From Actinomycetota bacterium (GTDB lineage: Bacteria > Actinomycetota > Acidimicrobiia > Acidimicrobiales > Aldehydirespiratoraceae): a stretch of 17,414 bases of DNA. Both the position numbers and the translations under genes were made by a program. The DNA lies in assembly GCA_012271125.1 (NCBI GenBank), contig JAAXHB010000047.1:1-17414 (forward strand), written 5' to 3'. The notes under the pieces are model-generated. The model made no database searches, was not told the origin of the DNA, and saw only the letters and a program-made list of their open reading frames with translations. Every line of letters begins with the position of its first letter. Positions within the stretch are counted from its first letter, which is position 1. Shown here piece after piece: positions 1-7,030 of the stretch.

Positions 1-548
1 CCGCTATCCATGACGTCGCTTGACCCGACTGCAGCCTCATATGCGAAATCCGCCAACGGTGCCGGCTCGAAATCATCGGTCTCCACCGCACCGCTTAGCA
101 CCACCGCCGCCCCATACAGCTCGCTTTGATTCTTAATCGTCTGCGGTGCCCCCCATCCTTGGCTCAACTCTGCCGGACGATCTGCCGTGCAAATAATCAA
201 CGGCACCCCTGAGTTCGACGCCTCCAGCACCGCCGGCAAATAATGAGCACCGGCAGTACCCGACGTGCACACCAGCACTGTCGGTTGTCCCGAATCACGG
301 CTCATCCCCAACGCAAAAAACGCCGCCGAGCGTTCGTCAACGACGACCCATTTGCGCAGTCGAGGATTGGCATCAAAACACAAGGTCAAAGGCGTGGAGC
401 GTGACCCTGGACTGATGACAACGTCGGTGACGCCGCGTGCCGTCAACCGAGCCACAAACTCCGTTATCGACTTATACAGAGACTCATTCGGCGGCAACTC
501 ATTCGGCAGTGACTCGTTGAGCGACGACTCCGGCGACGACTGGGTCAT
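1..548 (-). CDS. menD: MenD, SEPHCHC synthase (partial, N-terminal 182 residues)
   Basis: This thiamine-diphosphate enzyme condenses isochorismate with 2-oxoglutarate (releasing CO2) to SEPHCHC, the first committed step of menaquinone synthesis. The visible part is the N-terminal pyrimidine-binding domain. It contains ISPGSRSTPL (about residues 45-54), VVDERSAAFFALG with Glu72 in the place of the conserved cofactor-activating glutamate, VCTSGTAGAHYLPAV (93-107), and PLIICTADRP followed by GWGAPQTIKNQ. These are hallmark MenD motifs. The ATG at 548 is preferred because GAGGTGA lies 7 nt upstream. The gene starts 7 nt after the menF stop, so the two are probably coupled. The first 24 residues are low-complexity (PNESL-like pentapeptides) and precede the conserved fold, which begins near YKSITEFVARL. 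The gene runs off the left edge of the window. Confidence 0.95.
   Translation of the reverse strand, partial: MTQSSPESSLNESLPNELPPNESLYKSITEFVARLTARGVTDVVISPGSRSTPLTLCFDANPRLRKWVVVDERSAAFFALGMSRDSGQPTVLVCTSGTAGAHYLPAVLEASNSGVPLIICTADRPAELSQGWGAPQTIKNQSELYGAAVVLSGAVETDDFEPAPLADFAYEAAVGSSDVMDS
477..533 (-). repeat. Degenerate 15-bp repeat at the MenD N-terminus
   Basis: Residues 6-24 of MenD read PESSL-NESLP-NELPP-NESL, a five-residue periodicity coded by diverged 15-base units. The two clearest units both begin CCGAATGAGT. The repeat lies before the conserved MenD fold. It is the weakest of the four pentapeptide repeats in this window. Confidence 0.5.
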
Positions 549-555
549 TGCGATG

Positions 556-562
556 TCACCTC
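556..562 (-). promoter_or_regulatory. Ribosome binding site of menD
   Basis: GAGGTGA on the minus strand, seven bases before the menD ATG. Its last three bases are the menF stop codon, so termination of menF places the ribosome at the menD signal. It supports the chosen menD start and translational coupling. Confidence 0.6.
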
Positions 563-2529
563 TGCTCCTGTGCCGATGACACCGCCGACGCCTCGATACG
601 CACCCCTGCCGAAACAAGAGCCGTCACTAACGCAGAGAACTTCAGAGTCGTTTCAGCTAACTCGTCTTGTGGCACGGAGTCAGCCACAATGCCCGCTCCG
701 GCGAACAGACGCAATGAATTACCTGTTAACAACCCGCAGCGCAAGCCAACGCGCATCTCACCGTTGCCGGCAAGGTCGCACCAACCCACCGGTGCCGCAT
801 ACCAGCCACGGTTAAATCCTTCGTTCTCCCCGATGAACTCCAGCGCAGCCGACGTAGGCGTGCCGCCCACCGCAGGCGTCGGATGCAACGCACCGGCAAC
901 CCGCAACACGTCCATATCGCTCATTTGAGTGCGCCGGTGCTGAACCTGCGCGGAAATAGGCGTACATAAATGCTGCACCCCGCTCAGACGCATCACCTCA
1001 GGCTCAGACGACGTCGGCTCAACCAGACCCAGCTTCTCCAACACAGCCACGATCCCGTCAACCACGAACCGATGCTCAGATCGTTCCTTGTCCGAACCCA
1101 ACAACGCCTGTGCCAAGCGCTCATCTTCAGCGCCAGTAACACCTCGGCGAGCAGTGCCCGCCAATGCGGTCGTGTGGATTGTCTTGCCCTGAAGCGTCAC
1201 TAGCTCCTCCGGCGAAGCCCCTATAAACACCGAGCCATGGGACACGTCAAAAGCAAAGGTTGCGCATTCGGGATTTTGCTGTTGGAGATGACCCAGTATG
1301 GATGCCAGCAATGACGGGTCATTGACTACTTCCTCAACGACGACATCTACAGCTCGAGCTACGACGACTTTGTCTAACTTTTTTGGGTCTAACTTTTTTG
1401 GGTCTAACTTTTTTGGGTCTAACTTCTTTGGGTCCAACTTCTTTGGGTCCAACTTCTTTGGGTCCAACTTTTTTGGGTCCAACTTTTTTGGGTCCAACTT
1501 TTTTGGGTCTAACTTTTTCGAGTTCAACTTGCCGTTGTTTAAAGCGGCAACAGCTCGCTCGACGATTTGTTCGTAGTCGGGGTCAGTCGTGAGGTCGTAC
1601 AAAATGTCGTCAACCACTGATGGTGTTGTTGATGATCTCAACTGCTCTGCTTTTGATGACGACGACAGCAGCGAGTTCGCCTTCTGTTCTAACTTGCCGA
1701 TCAGAGCATCGTTGCTATTGCGGCTCCCGCGAGCTGCAAGTTGCAGCCAGGTTCCGTCGGGTCGCTGAATGATTGTTATCTCAGCTAACACCAGGCGACA
1801 GTCATCAGGCCAAGTGTTCCCTTCGTCAAAGGAGAAACCACCAACAAGAACTGGCGACGGCGCATCAGGGGCACCCTCGCGACGCACTCTTGCCTCCAAC
1901 GCAGCGCGAGCCGCCGATGCCCCAGCAAAGCGGTCTACCCCGCTAGGCGCAATTACCTCGACTTCGCCAATCGCCAAAATCGACGTCGGCGGACTCAGCC
2001 ACAAGGCGACCTGTTCGCCAGCAGGCAGAGCCGCGTAGATGTCCAAGAGGTCAACAGGTTCATCAAGGCGTCGTGTTACACAGACAACGTCGGCACTGGC
2101 AGCGTCGTCATCGTCTAAGCGAGCTGTAACCCGTGCAGTCAATGTCTGCTCAAAATGGCTCGCCACCAGTTTCGTTGCCACTGGAACTAGCCGCTCAAAG
2201 CTCGCAAACCTCTCCGAACGATCCGACTCGCCCACATTGGCCTTGAACACGTCGATGGCGTCGTCGATAACAGCCTCCACGTTGGCAGCGTGACGCATCG
2301 CCAACGCCGCCAGCTCCTCCACATTGACACCCTCGCTCATCAAGGTCTTGGCGCTCACCAACATGTCGGCGCTTGCCGGCTCGAACAGCTCATCGTCAGG
2401 CTCAGATCCCGAAACCGGCACCAGCAAGCCCGCCTGAACCGCCAAATCCACCCAGAACGGCTCCAAATCCGCCAAACGCCCCAAATCGGCCCGGCTTAAC
2501 AGCGCATTGGCGTCATCTGACACGCTCAC
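556..2529 (-). CDS. menF: Isochorismate synthase (MenF/EntC family) with N-terminal extension and KKLDP repeat insert
   Basis: Converts chorismate to isochorismate, supplying MenD, whose gene follows after 7 nt. The chorismate-binding domain is complete: KVVVAR (Lys387 onwards, the position of the family's general-base lysine), GASPEELV (SPEE with E441/E442), TTALAGTARRG, KERSEHRFVVDGI, VQHLCTPI, LHPTPAVGGTP, and EGFNRGWYAAPVGW. At 657 aa it is some 200 residues longer than usual. Two things account for this: about 140 N-terminal residues ahead of the usual enzyme start, and a lysine-rich pentapeptide array (residues 332-386). The N-terminal part has a LGRLADLEPFWVDLAVQAGLL segment and a helical EELAALAMRHAANVEAVIDDAIDVF segment. 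It resembles the MerR-like or regulatory helical domains of actinobacterial regulators; this resemblance is from memory. The start is GTG at 2529. A GTG at 2523 is an alternative, lying 6 nt after TAGCCT in leaderless geometry. MenF rather than a siderophore-pathway enzyme is inferred from menD next door. Confidence 0.92.
   Translation of the reverse strand: MSVSDDANALLSRADLGRLADLEPFWVDLAVQAGLLVPVSGSEPDDELFEPASADMLVSAKTLMSEGVNVEELAALAMRHAANVEAVIDDAIDVFKANVGESDRSERFASFERLVPVATKLVASHFEQTLTARVTARLDDDDAASADVVCVTRRLDEPVDLLDIYAALPAGEQVALWLSPPTSILAIGEVEVIAPSGVDRFAGASAARAALEARVRREGAPDAPSPVLVGGFSFDEGNTWPDDCRLVLAEITIIQRPDGTWLQLAARGSRNSNDALIGKLEQKANSLLSSSSKAEQLRSSTTPSVVDDILYDLTTDPDYEQIVERAVAALNNGKLNSKKLDPKKLDPKKLDPKKLDPKKLDPKKLDPKKLDPKKLDPKKLDPKKLDKVVVARAVDVVVEEVVNDPSLLASILGHLQQQNPECATFAFDVSHGSVFIGASPEELVTLQGKTIHTTALAGTARRGVTGAEDERLAQALLGSDKERSEHRFVVDGIVAVLEKLGLVEPTSSEPEVMRLSGVQHLCTPISAQVQHRRTQMSDMDVLRVAGALHPTPAVGGTPTSAALEFIGENEGFNRGWYAAPVGWCDLAGNGEMRVGLRCGLLTGNSLRLFAGAGIVADSVPQDELAETTLKFSALVTALVSAGVRIEASAVSSAQEQR
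1372..1536 (-). repeat. 15-bp tandem array coding PKKLD in menF (nine exact-peptide units plus two diverged)
   Basis: Read on the minus strand, the array is NGKLN, SKKLD, then nine PKKLD units (residues 332-386), ending directly at Lys387 of KVVVAR. Every difference among the nine PKKLD units is synonymous (AAA or AAG for Lys, TTA or TTG for Leu). Variants are grouped in runs (three AAA/TTG, two AAG/TTG, one AAG/TTA, three AAA/TTA), as stepwise duplication would give. The outer units look like decayed founders. In most units the sequence CCA-AAA-AAG contains the in-frame heptamer A-AAA-AAG. Confidence 0.97.
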
Positions 2530-2564
2530 AGGCTAAGAGTCGCCCCTGCCCGCTAAGCCACAAC

Positions 2565-2570
2565 TAATGT
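2565..2570 (+). promoter_or_regulatory. Leaderless-type -10 element of the small membrane protein gene
   Basis: TAATGT ends exactly 7 nt before the ATG at 2578. This spacing would put the transcription start at or next to the A of the start codon, as in leaderless actinobacterial mRNAs. No convincing -35 box or ribosome binding site is present. The 48-bp gap to the divergent menF start leaves little room for any other arrangement. Confidence 0.5.
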
Positions 2571-2577
2571 TGCCGCC

Positions 2578-3045
2578 ATGACCGCATCAATCCTCGCCGC
2601 AGTCAGCAGTACCGGCTACAACATCGTCTTGCTGCTCCACATCCTCACCGCGCTAATTGCCTTCGCGCCCGCGTTCACGCACCCACTGCTACGCAGCCAA
2701 CTCCGCCCCGACGGTGCCAGCCAACCAATGTTCGCCGCAATGATCCTCAACACCCGTCGCTTCTACTCACCCGCACTTATCGTCACCGGCCTCCTTGGAT
2801 TCGCCGTCGCCGGCATGTCCGACAAAGTTCACCAAGTCTCCGAAGGTTGGCTCATCGCCGCCGTGCTCATCTGGGTCGCCATGAACGGCGTCCTCCACGC
2901 ACTGATCGTGCCCGGACTCAAAACCCTCAGTGAAAACGGTGCCTCCAGCGGCGCCGCGCTAGTGCGAGTTCAGCGTGGCTCAGCAATCATGACAGGCATG
3001 CTGGTCGTGCAGCTCTGGCTAATGATCTGGCAACCCGGCGGCTAA
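2578..3045 (+). CDS. Small four-helix integral membrane protein (DUF2269-like)
   Basis: A 155-residue protein with four predicted membrane segments: about 15-37 (IVLLLHILTALIAFAPAF), 63-80 (YSPALIVTGLLGFAVAGM), 91-113 (WLIAAVLIWVAMNGVLHALIV) and 136-151 (IMTGMLVVQLWLMIW). The first helix, with a conserved-looking His (LLHILTA), resembles DUF2269/CopD-like small membrane proteins. The resemblance is from memory and no function can be assigned. The ATG is supported by the TAATGT element 7 nt upstream. It is divergent from menF (48-bp gap) and convergent with thpR, sharing 4 bp at the stops. Confidence 0.85.
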   Translation: MTASILAAVSSTGYNIVLLLHILTALIAFAPAFTHPLLRSQLRPDGASQPMFAAMILNTRRFYSPALIVTGLLGFAVAGMSDKVHQVSEGWLIAAVLIWVAMNGVLHALIVPGLKTLSENGASSGAALVRVQRGSAIMTGMLVVQLWLMIWQPGG

Positions 3046-3587
3046 GGCTCACCCTTTAGAGGGAACCGCTTCACAATCTCAAAAGGCTCACCGATAACTG
3101 AGCTAACCAAGGCGAACTCGTTGACAACAAAGCTGCCCTGAACCGGTATTTCCGGTATTGATGTTGACAACGACGGCTGCGACGACGATGACGATGCCTG
3201 AGGCAGAGCACGCCCCGACAACTCATCACGTAACCGACCAACCGTTATATGTCCGGTGAACCCTTTCTTGTGCGGCGGCTCGCCCACGTGCGCGCTCGCT
3301 TCCGCAATAGCCAAAGCCAACTCATCTGCGCCTTGAACTGGAACCATCAACACATGATTACCTAAGGGTGTGACACAAGTTCCAAAACTGACCGTCACAG
3401 GCTCGTGCCGCACCGCCGACAGGGCCTCAATCACCTCATCAATATCAGCGTCACCGAAAAACCGCAAGGTCACATGCAGGCGAGACTTCGACACCCAGCG
3501 CCAGCCCTCAATCTCAGGACGCTCCATCGCCTCCAAAACCGCCTGAGCTTCAGCACTCGGCCACAACCCCGCAAACAACCTTGCCAT
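3042..3587 (-). CDS. thpR: RNA 2',3'-cyclic phosphodiesterase (2'-5' RNA ligase family, ThpR)
   Basis: A member of the 2H phosphoesterase superfamily, cytoplasmic, expected to open 2',3'-cyclic phosphates on RNA ends (with ligase activity reported for relatives). Both catalytic motifs are present: HVTL with H38 and T40, and HITV with H113 and T115. The first is followed by RFFGD, typical of the family. The N-terminus MARLFAGLWP matches the usual 'RLF.AL.P' opening, supporting the ATG at 3587. Length 181 aa is normal. A Ser-rich loop (ASSSSSQPSLSTS, about 130-142) is an insert. The TAG stop overlaps the stop of the convergent membrane protein gene. A TAGCGT hexamer 6 nt before the ATG suggests leaderless transcription. 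Confidence 0.9.
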   Translation of the reverse strand: MARLFAGLWPSAEAQAVLEAMERPEIEGWRWVSKSRLHVTLRFFGDADIDEVIEALSAVRHEPVTVSFGTCVTPLGNHVLMVPVQGADELALAIAEASAHVGEPPHKKGFTGHITVGRLRDELSGRALPQASSSSSQPSLSTSIPEIPVQGSFVVNEFALVSSVIGEPFEIVKRFPLKGEP

Positions 3588-3593
3588 GTTCTC

Positions 3594-3599
3594 ACGCTA
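3594..3599 (-). promoter_or_regulatory. Candidate leaderless -10 element of thpR
   Basis: Minus-strand TAGCGT, then six bases (GAGAAC), then the ATG at 3587. It fits TAnnnT placed to start transcription at the start codon. No clear -35 is seen. Weaker than the two plus-strand examples because the hexamer lacks TAAT. Confidence 0.35.
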
Positions 3600-3674
3600 G
3601 ACACCCACCATCTGCTAATCAGCTACCAATCCCTACTAAAGCCCATATCTGGGCACGAGCCAACACCGGACAAT

Positions 3675-3710
3675 GTTTAGTGTCATAGGGGGGTTTAGTG
3701 TCATAGGGGG
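3675..3710. repeat. Perfect 18-bp tandem duplication upstream of the helicase operon
   Basis: GTTTAGTGTCATAGGGGG occurs twice without a gap (3675-3692 and 3693-3710). The second copy is followed after one base by CACTAA, which can pair with TTAGTG of either copy. The repeat ends 4 bp before the TAATCT element of the AddB-like gene. It could be an operator, a promoter-spacing duplication, or simply another product of local slippage. Confidence 0.9.
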
Positions 3711-3714
3711 TCAC

Positions 3715-3720
3715 TAATCT
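3715..3720 (+). promoter_or_regulatory. Leaderless-type -10 element of the AddB-like gene
   Basis: TAATCT ends exactly 7 nt before the GTG at 3728, the same geometry as TAATGT before 2578. It supports the GTG start, for which there is no Shine-Dalgarno sequence. No good -35 is present, and the 18-bp tandem repeat occupies that region. Confidence 0.5.
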
Positions 3721-3727
3721 CACGCAG

Positions 3728-6700
3728 GTGCCAATCGACATCCAGCCCGTCCCATACGGCACGCCCGCGCTCAAACGCCTAACAGAAATCGTCACCAATA
3801 CCAAAGGCAACGATCCGTTAGCTCCGGTCACCGTCATCGTCCCTCGCAACTTTGTAGGAATCACCGCTCGCCGCCACCTCGCCCGCCAATTCGGCGGTGT
3901 CATCGCTGTGGAGTTCGTCACCATTGGCAAGCTCGCCCAACAACTCGGCGCAGCCCGACTCGCCGGCCAAGGCATGCGCCCCGCTCCCCCGCTGGCGGTA
4001 GCCCAAGCCGTACGCAGCGTCCTTGAAAGCGACCCTGGCTACTTCACTGCTGTCGCCGGTCACCCCTCGACTGAACGCAGCCTCATTCGTGCCCATCAGG
4101 AGTTCACCAAACTCGATACGGCCGCTCTTGATGAGCTCTCACAAGGAGCGCAACGAACCGCCGATGTTGTGCGCATCCACCGCCTCGCCAAAACTGCGCT
4201 TAACCATCAGGGCTTTAGCGACGAACGTGACCTTATAAAAGCCGCCATCTCCGAGCTTGAGAGCAATACCGCCAAGACTTCGGTCTTTGGGACAATGATC
4301 GTCTATCTGCCGCAACGTCTAGCAGGAATCGAGCTGACGCTTGTCCAAAAACTTGCCGAATCGGTGCAGTTAACAGTCATCGCAGCGATGACAGGTGTCG
4401 ACGACGCCGACGAGACCGTCGTCAGGACGCTTAAGGGTCTCGATCCAAGTTGGCAGGCAGTGTCATCCAATCAAAACAGCGAGGCCGACATCGAAGTCAT
4501 CAGCGCATCTGATGCCGACGACGAGGTGCGCCACGCCATCCGCCAACTCATTGATGCGATAAGGCACTCAGCTACCCCCAGTCGGTGTGGGATTTTGTAT
4601 GGGACTTCTGTTCCGTACGCACGCCTTATCACCGACATGCTTGATGCTGCAGGAATCACACGATCCGGTGTCACCACTAAAACCGCTGCGACTTGCTGGC
4701 TCGGGCGTGCCCTGCTTGGACTTCTTGATCTAGCCGTCGGTAACTTCTCCCGCACAGCAGTCATGAACTGGCTGAACGTTGCACAGCCTCAACTTCCAGA
4801 CGGCTCAACTGCATCGCTTGCCGAGTGGGAACGCATCGCCCGCGAGGCACGTGTTGACATCGGGCTTGCTAACTGGCAAGCTCGCCTAACCACTTTTGCA
4901 ACAGACCGCCAAAACGCAGCTAGCGAAATCAGCAAAGACGAAGAAAACGAGTGGCTCATTGAGCGTTACCAACGCCAAGCAGCCAACGCCAATCAACTTG
5001 TCGAGTTCGCCACCGCACTCCATGAGCTGCTGACAATTGCGGAAAGTGGTAACACCTGGGCCGAATGGGTCAGCTGGTGTCAACAACTGATCGCGACCTA
5101 CCTCGACAACAGCTCCGCTACACCCATGCCAGCAGATGAAGCAGACCTAGCTAAAGACATCTCAACCGCATTAGAAGAAATCGCCAACCTTGACCACGCC
5201 ACCACTAGCAAAGACTCACCTAGCACAGTCACCCTCCCGATCTTCCGGCGAGCCTTACAGGGCGAGCTTGAACGTCTCCAACCACGCGGCGGCAAATTCG
5301 GCACCGGCGTATTCGTCGGCCCGCTCAGCCAAGGCGTCGGCATGGACTTCGACCTTGTCCTCATCTGCGGATTAGCCGAAGGCACCCTCCCGGCGCGCCC
5401 CCGTGAAGACGTCCTGTTGCCAGATAACGAACGCCGCCCCGCCCCAGATCTTGAGCTGCGCTCGGAGCGCACCGGCAACGATCACCGCTACTTCCTCGCA
5501 GCCCTAGCGAGTGCACAAAAGGCCTGCCTGCTCTACCCTCGAGGCGATCTCCGTCGAACCTCTGAGCGCATGCCGAGTCGTTGGCTTGTTGATATTGCCG
5601 AAGCCAAGCTCAACAAGCGCATAACCCCAAGTGAACTTGCCCGCGAGTCCGGCGATTGGCATCACGAAGTCCCGTCGTTTATTTCCGGCATCCGCCACGC
5701 CGATTTCGGTGCCAGTGTCCAAGAACACGACATGCACCTCCTCCTCAACGCCCATGACTCTGCCACTACCGCTACCCAATCTCGCCTAGCCGACCAAGAA
5801 CACGCTTGGAGTCGTGTGCTACACGCCCACGAAGCCCGCTCCAAAGTCGCCCAAGCAGCCGCTCAACTAAACCGTTCCGAAGTCACCCTCGGCGCTCAGC
5901 TGATGCTGGCTCGCTTCTCAAGCGATTTCACCCGCTTCGATGGCAACCTCAGCCACCGCGACGCCCGCCAAGACTTCAGCTGGCCCTATCCGGGCGACGG
6001 CACTACGATCACCTCAGCATCCAAGCTCGAGTCATGGATGGCGTGCCCGTATCAGTATTTCGTGCGCAACATCTTGAAAGTCAACGAAATCGACGAGCCA
6101 GAAACCATGGCAATCTCCAGCCTCGACTTCGGCTCGCTGATACACGACATCTTGTACCGCTGGCTCACCAAAATGATCCAGCAAAACGCCCAAAAACCCG
6201 CCACCGAGAAATGGGCTGACGAAGAACAAGCATGCCTCAAAAAAACCGCTGACGAACGCCTCACCGCTATGGACAACGCTGGCCGCACCGGCCGTTTGTT
6301 TCATCGTGAACGCACCCGCCGCCTTGTCGAAGACACCTTGGATCGCTTCATCGAATTCGACAACGCACATCGTGTCAGTTATGACATCCAACCTGAAGCA
6401 GCAGAACTTTCATTCGGAATGTCACACAGCTTGCATCCACCCGTGACTATCGAATTTACTGACGGCACAAGCATCGAAATGCGCGGCTCAATTGACCGAC
6501 TGGACCGCACAAAAGCCGGCAACCTTGTCGTGATCGACTACAAAACCGGCAGAGCACCAGCCAAGAACCCCAACATGTCCGCACCCGACGGAGGACGATT
6601 CCAAATCGTTCTCTATGACGAGGCAGCTCGCCGTCTCGCCAAGACCGGATCCATTCAACCCGTCGCCGACAATGCTCACCAAGACCAGGACCTTGGCATC

Positions 6701-7030
6701 TACTGGTACATGTCCCCACGTGAAGACTCAATCGTGGATCACCCCTATGAGATGGCTGATGCCCGTGAACCTGTCATGAAAAACGTGGCGACCATTGTTG
6801 CCATGATCAAAAAAGGTGTCTTTGTGATGCGTCCTCAGCAGCCAGGTGACTGGGGATTTGGATGTGCGTATTGCACTCCTGACGGGTCAACGTCACGCCC
6901 CCAATGGCTCGACTGGAAACGCCTGGCAGAACAACCCGAAATTACTGCAATAAACAAACTCGTCTCCCCCGATAACGATGACGACGACGATGCTGATGAC
7001 AACGACGACAAGGGCAGCGGCGATGTCTGA
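3728..7030 (+). CDS. AddB-like PD-(D/E)XK nuclease subunit with inactivated helicase domain
   Basis: Probable nuclease/recognition subunit of an AddAB- or AdnAB-type complex that resects double-strand DNA ends for recombination. The N-terminus (VPYGTPALKRLTEIV, then LAPVTVIVPRNFVG) has the layout of a UvrD-type domain but no GxxxxGK[ST] P-loop, so it is probably not an ATPase. The middle part keeps the AddB/RecB-type motif DLVLICGLAEGTLPARPRED (from residue 542). The C-terminal nuclease domain has SASKLESWMACPYQYF (C773), GSLIHDILY, GSIDRLD (D923) and VIDYKTG (D937, K939), so the nuclease looks active. The iron-sulphur cysteines of AddB-type proteins are only partly present: C773, C1046 and C1049. 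The expected fourth, about six residues later, is absent. Length 1100 aa is normal for AddB. The acidic tail (DDDDDADDNDD) overlaps the start of the next gene. GTG start chosen from the upstream TAATCT. An AdnA-like naming is equally possible. Confidence 0.88.
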   Translation: MPIDIQPVPYGTPALKRLTEIVTNTKGNDPLAPVTVIVPRNFVGITARRHLARQFGGVIAVEFVTIGKLAQQLGAARLAGQGMRPAPPLAVAQAVRSVLESDPGYFTAVAGHPSTERSLIRAHQEFTKLDTAALDELSQGAQRTADVVRIHRLAKTALNHQGFSDERDLIKAAISELESNTAKTSVFGTMIVYLPQRLAGIELTLVQKLAESVQLTVIAAMTGVDDADETVVRTLKGLDPSWQAVSSNQNSEADIEVISASDADDEVRHAIRQLIDAIRHSATPSRCGILYGTSVPYARLITDMLDAAGITRSGVTTKTAATCWLGRALLGLLDLAVGNFSRTAVMNWLNVAQPQLPDGSTASLAEWERIAREARVDIGLANWQARLTTFATDRQNAASEISKDEENEWLIERYQRQAANANQLVEFATALHELLTIAESGNTWAEWVSWCQQLIATYLDNSSATPMPADEADLAKDISTALEEIANLDHATTSKDSPSTVTLPIFRRALQGELERLQPRGGKFGTGVFVGPLSQGVGMDFDLVLICGLAEGTLPARPREDVLLPDNERRPAPDLELRSERTGNDHRYFLAALASAQKACLLYPRGDLRRTSERMPSRWLVDIAEAKLNKRITPSELARESGDWHHEVPSFISGIRHADFGASVQEHDMHLLLNAHDSATTATQSRLADQEHAWSRVLHAHEARSKVAQAAAQLNRSEVTLGAQLMLARFSSDFTRFDGNLSHRDARQDFSWPYPGDGTTITSASKLESWMACPYQYFVRNILKVNEIDEPETMAISSLDFGSLIHDILYRWLTKMIQQNAQKPATEKWADEEQACLKKTADERLTAMDNAGRTGRLFHRERTRRLVEDTLDRFIEFDNAHRVSYDIQPEAAELSFGMSHSLHPPVTIEFTDGTSIEMRGSIDRLDRTKAGNLVVIDYKTGRAPAKNPNMSAPDGGRFQIVLYDEAARRLAKTGSIQPVADNAHQDQDLGIYWYMSPREDSIVDHPYEMADAREPVMKNVATIVAMIKKGVFVMRPQQPGDWGFGCAYCTPDGSTSRPQWLDWKRLAEQPEITAINKLVSPDNDDDDDADDNDDKGSGDV

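Noticed and set aside
1372..1521. Direct repeats as a CRISPR array
   Set aside because: Units are contiguous 15-mers without spacers, in frame inside menF and coding the same peptide.
6978..7022. Longer start for the AddA-like helicase (ATG 6978)
   Set aside because: The extra residues (MTTTMLMTTTT...) are just another frame of the upstream gene's Asp-rich tail. ATG 7023 directly precedes the conserved helicase opening.
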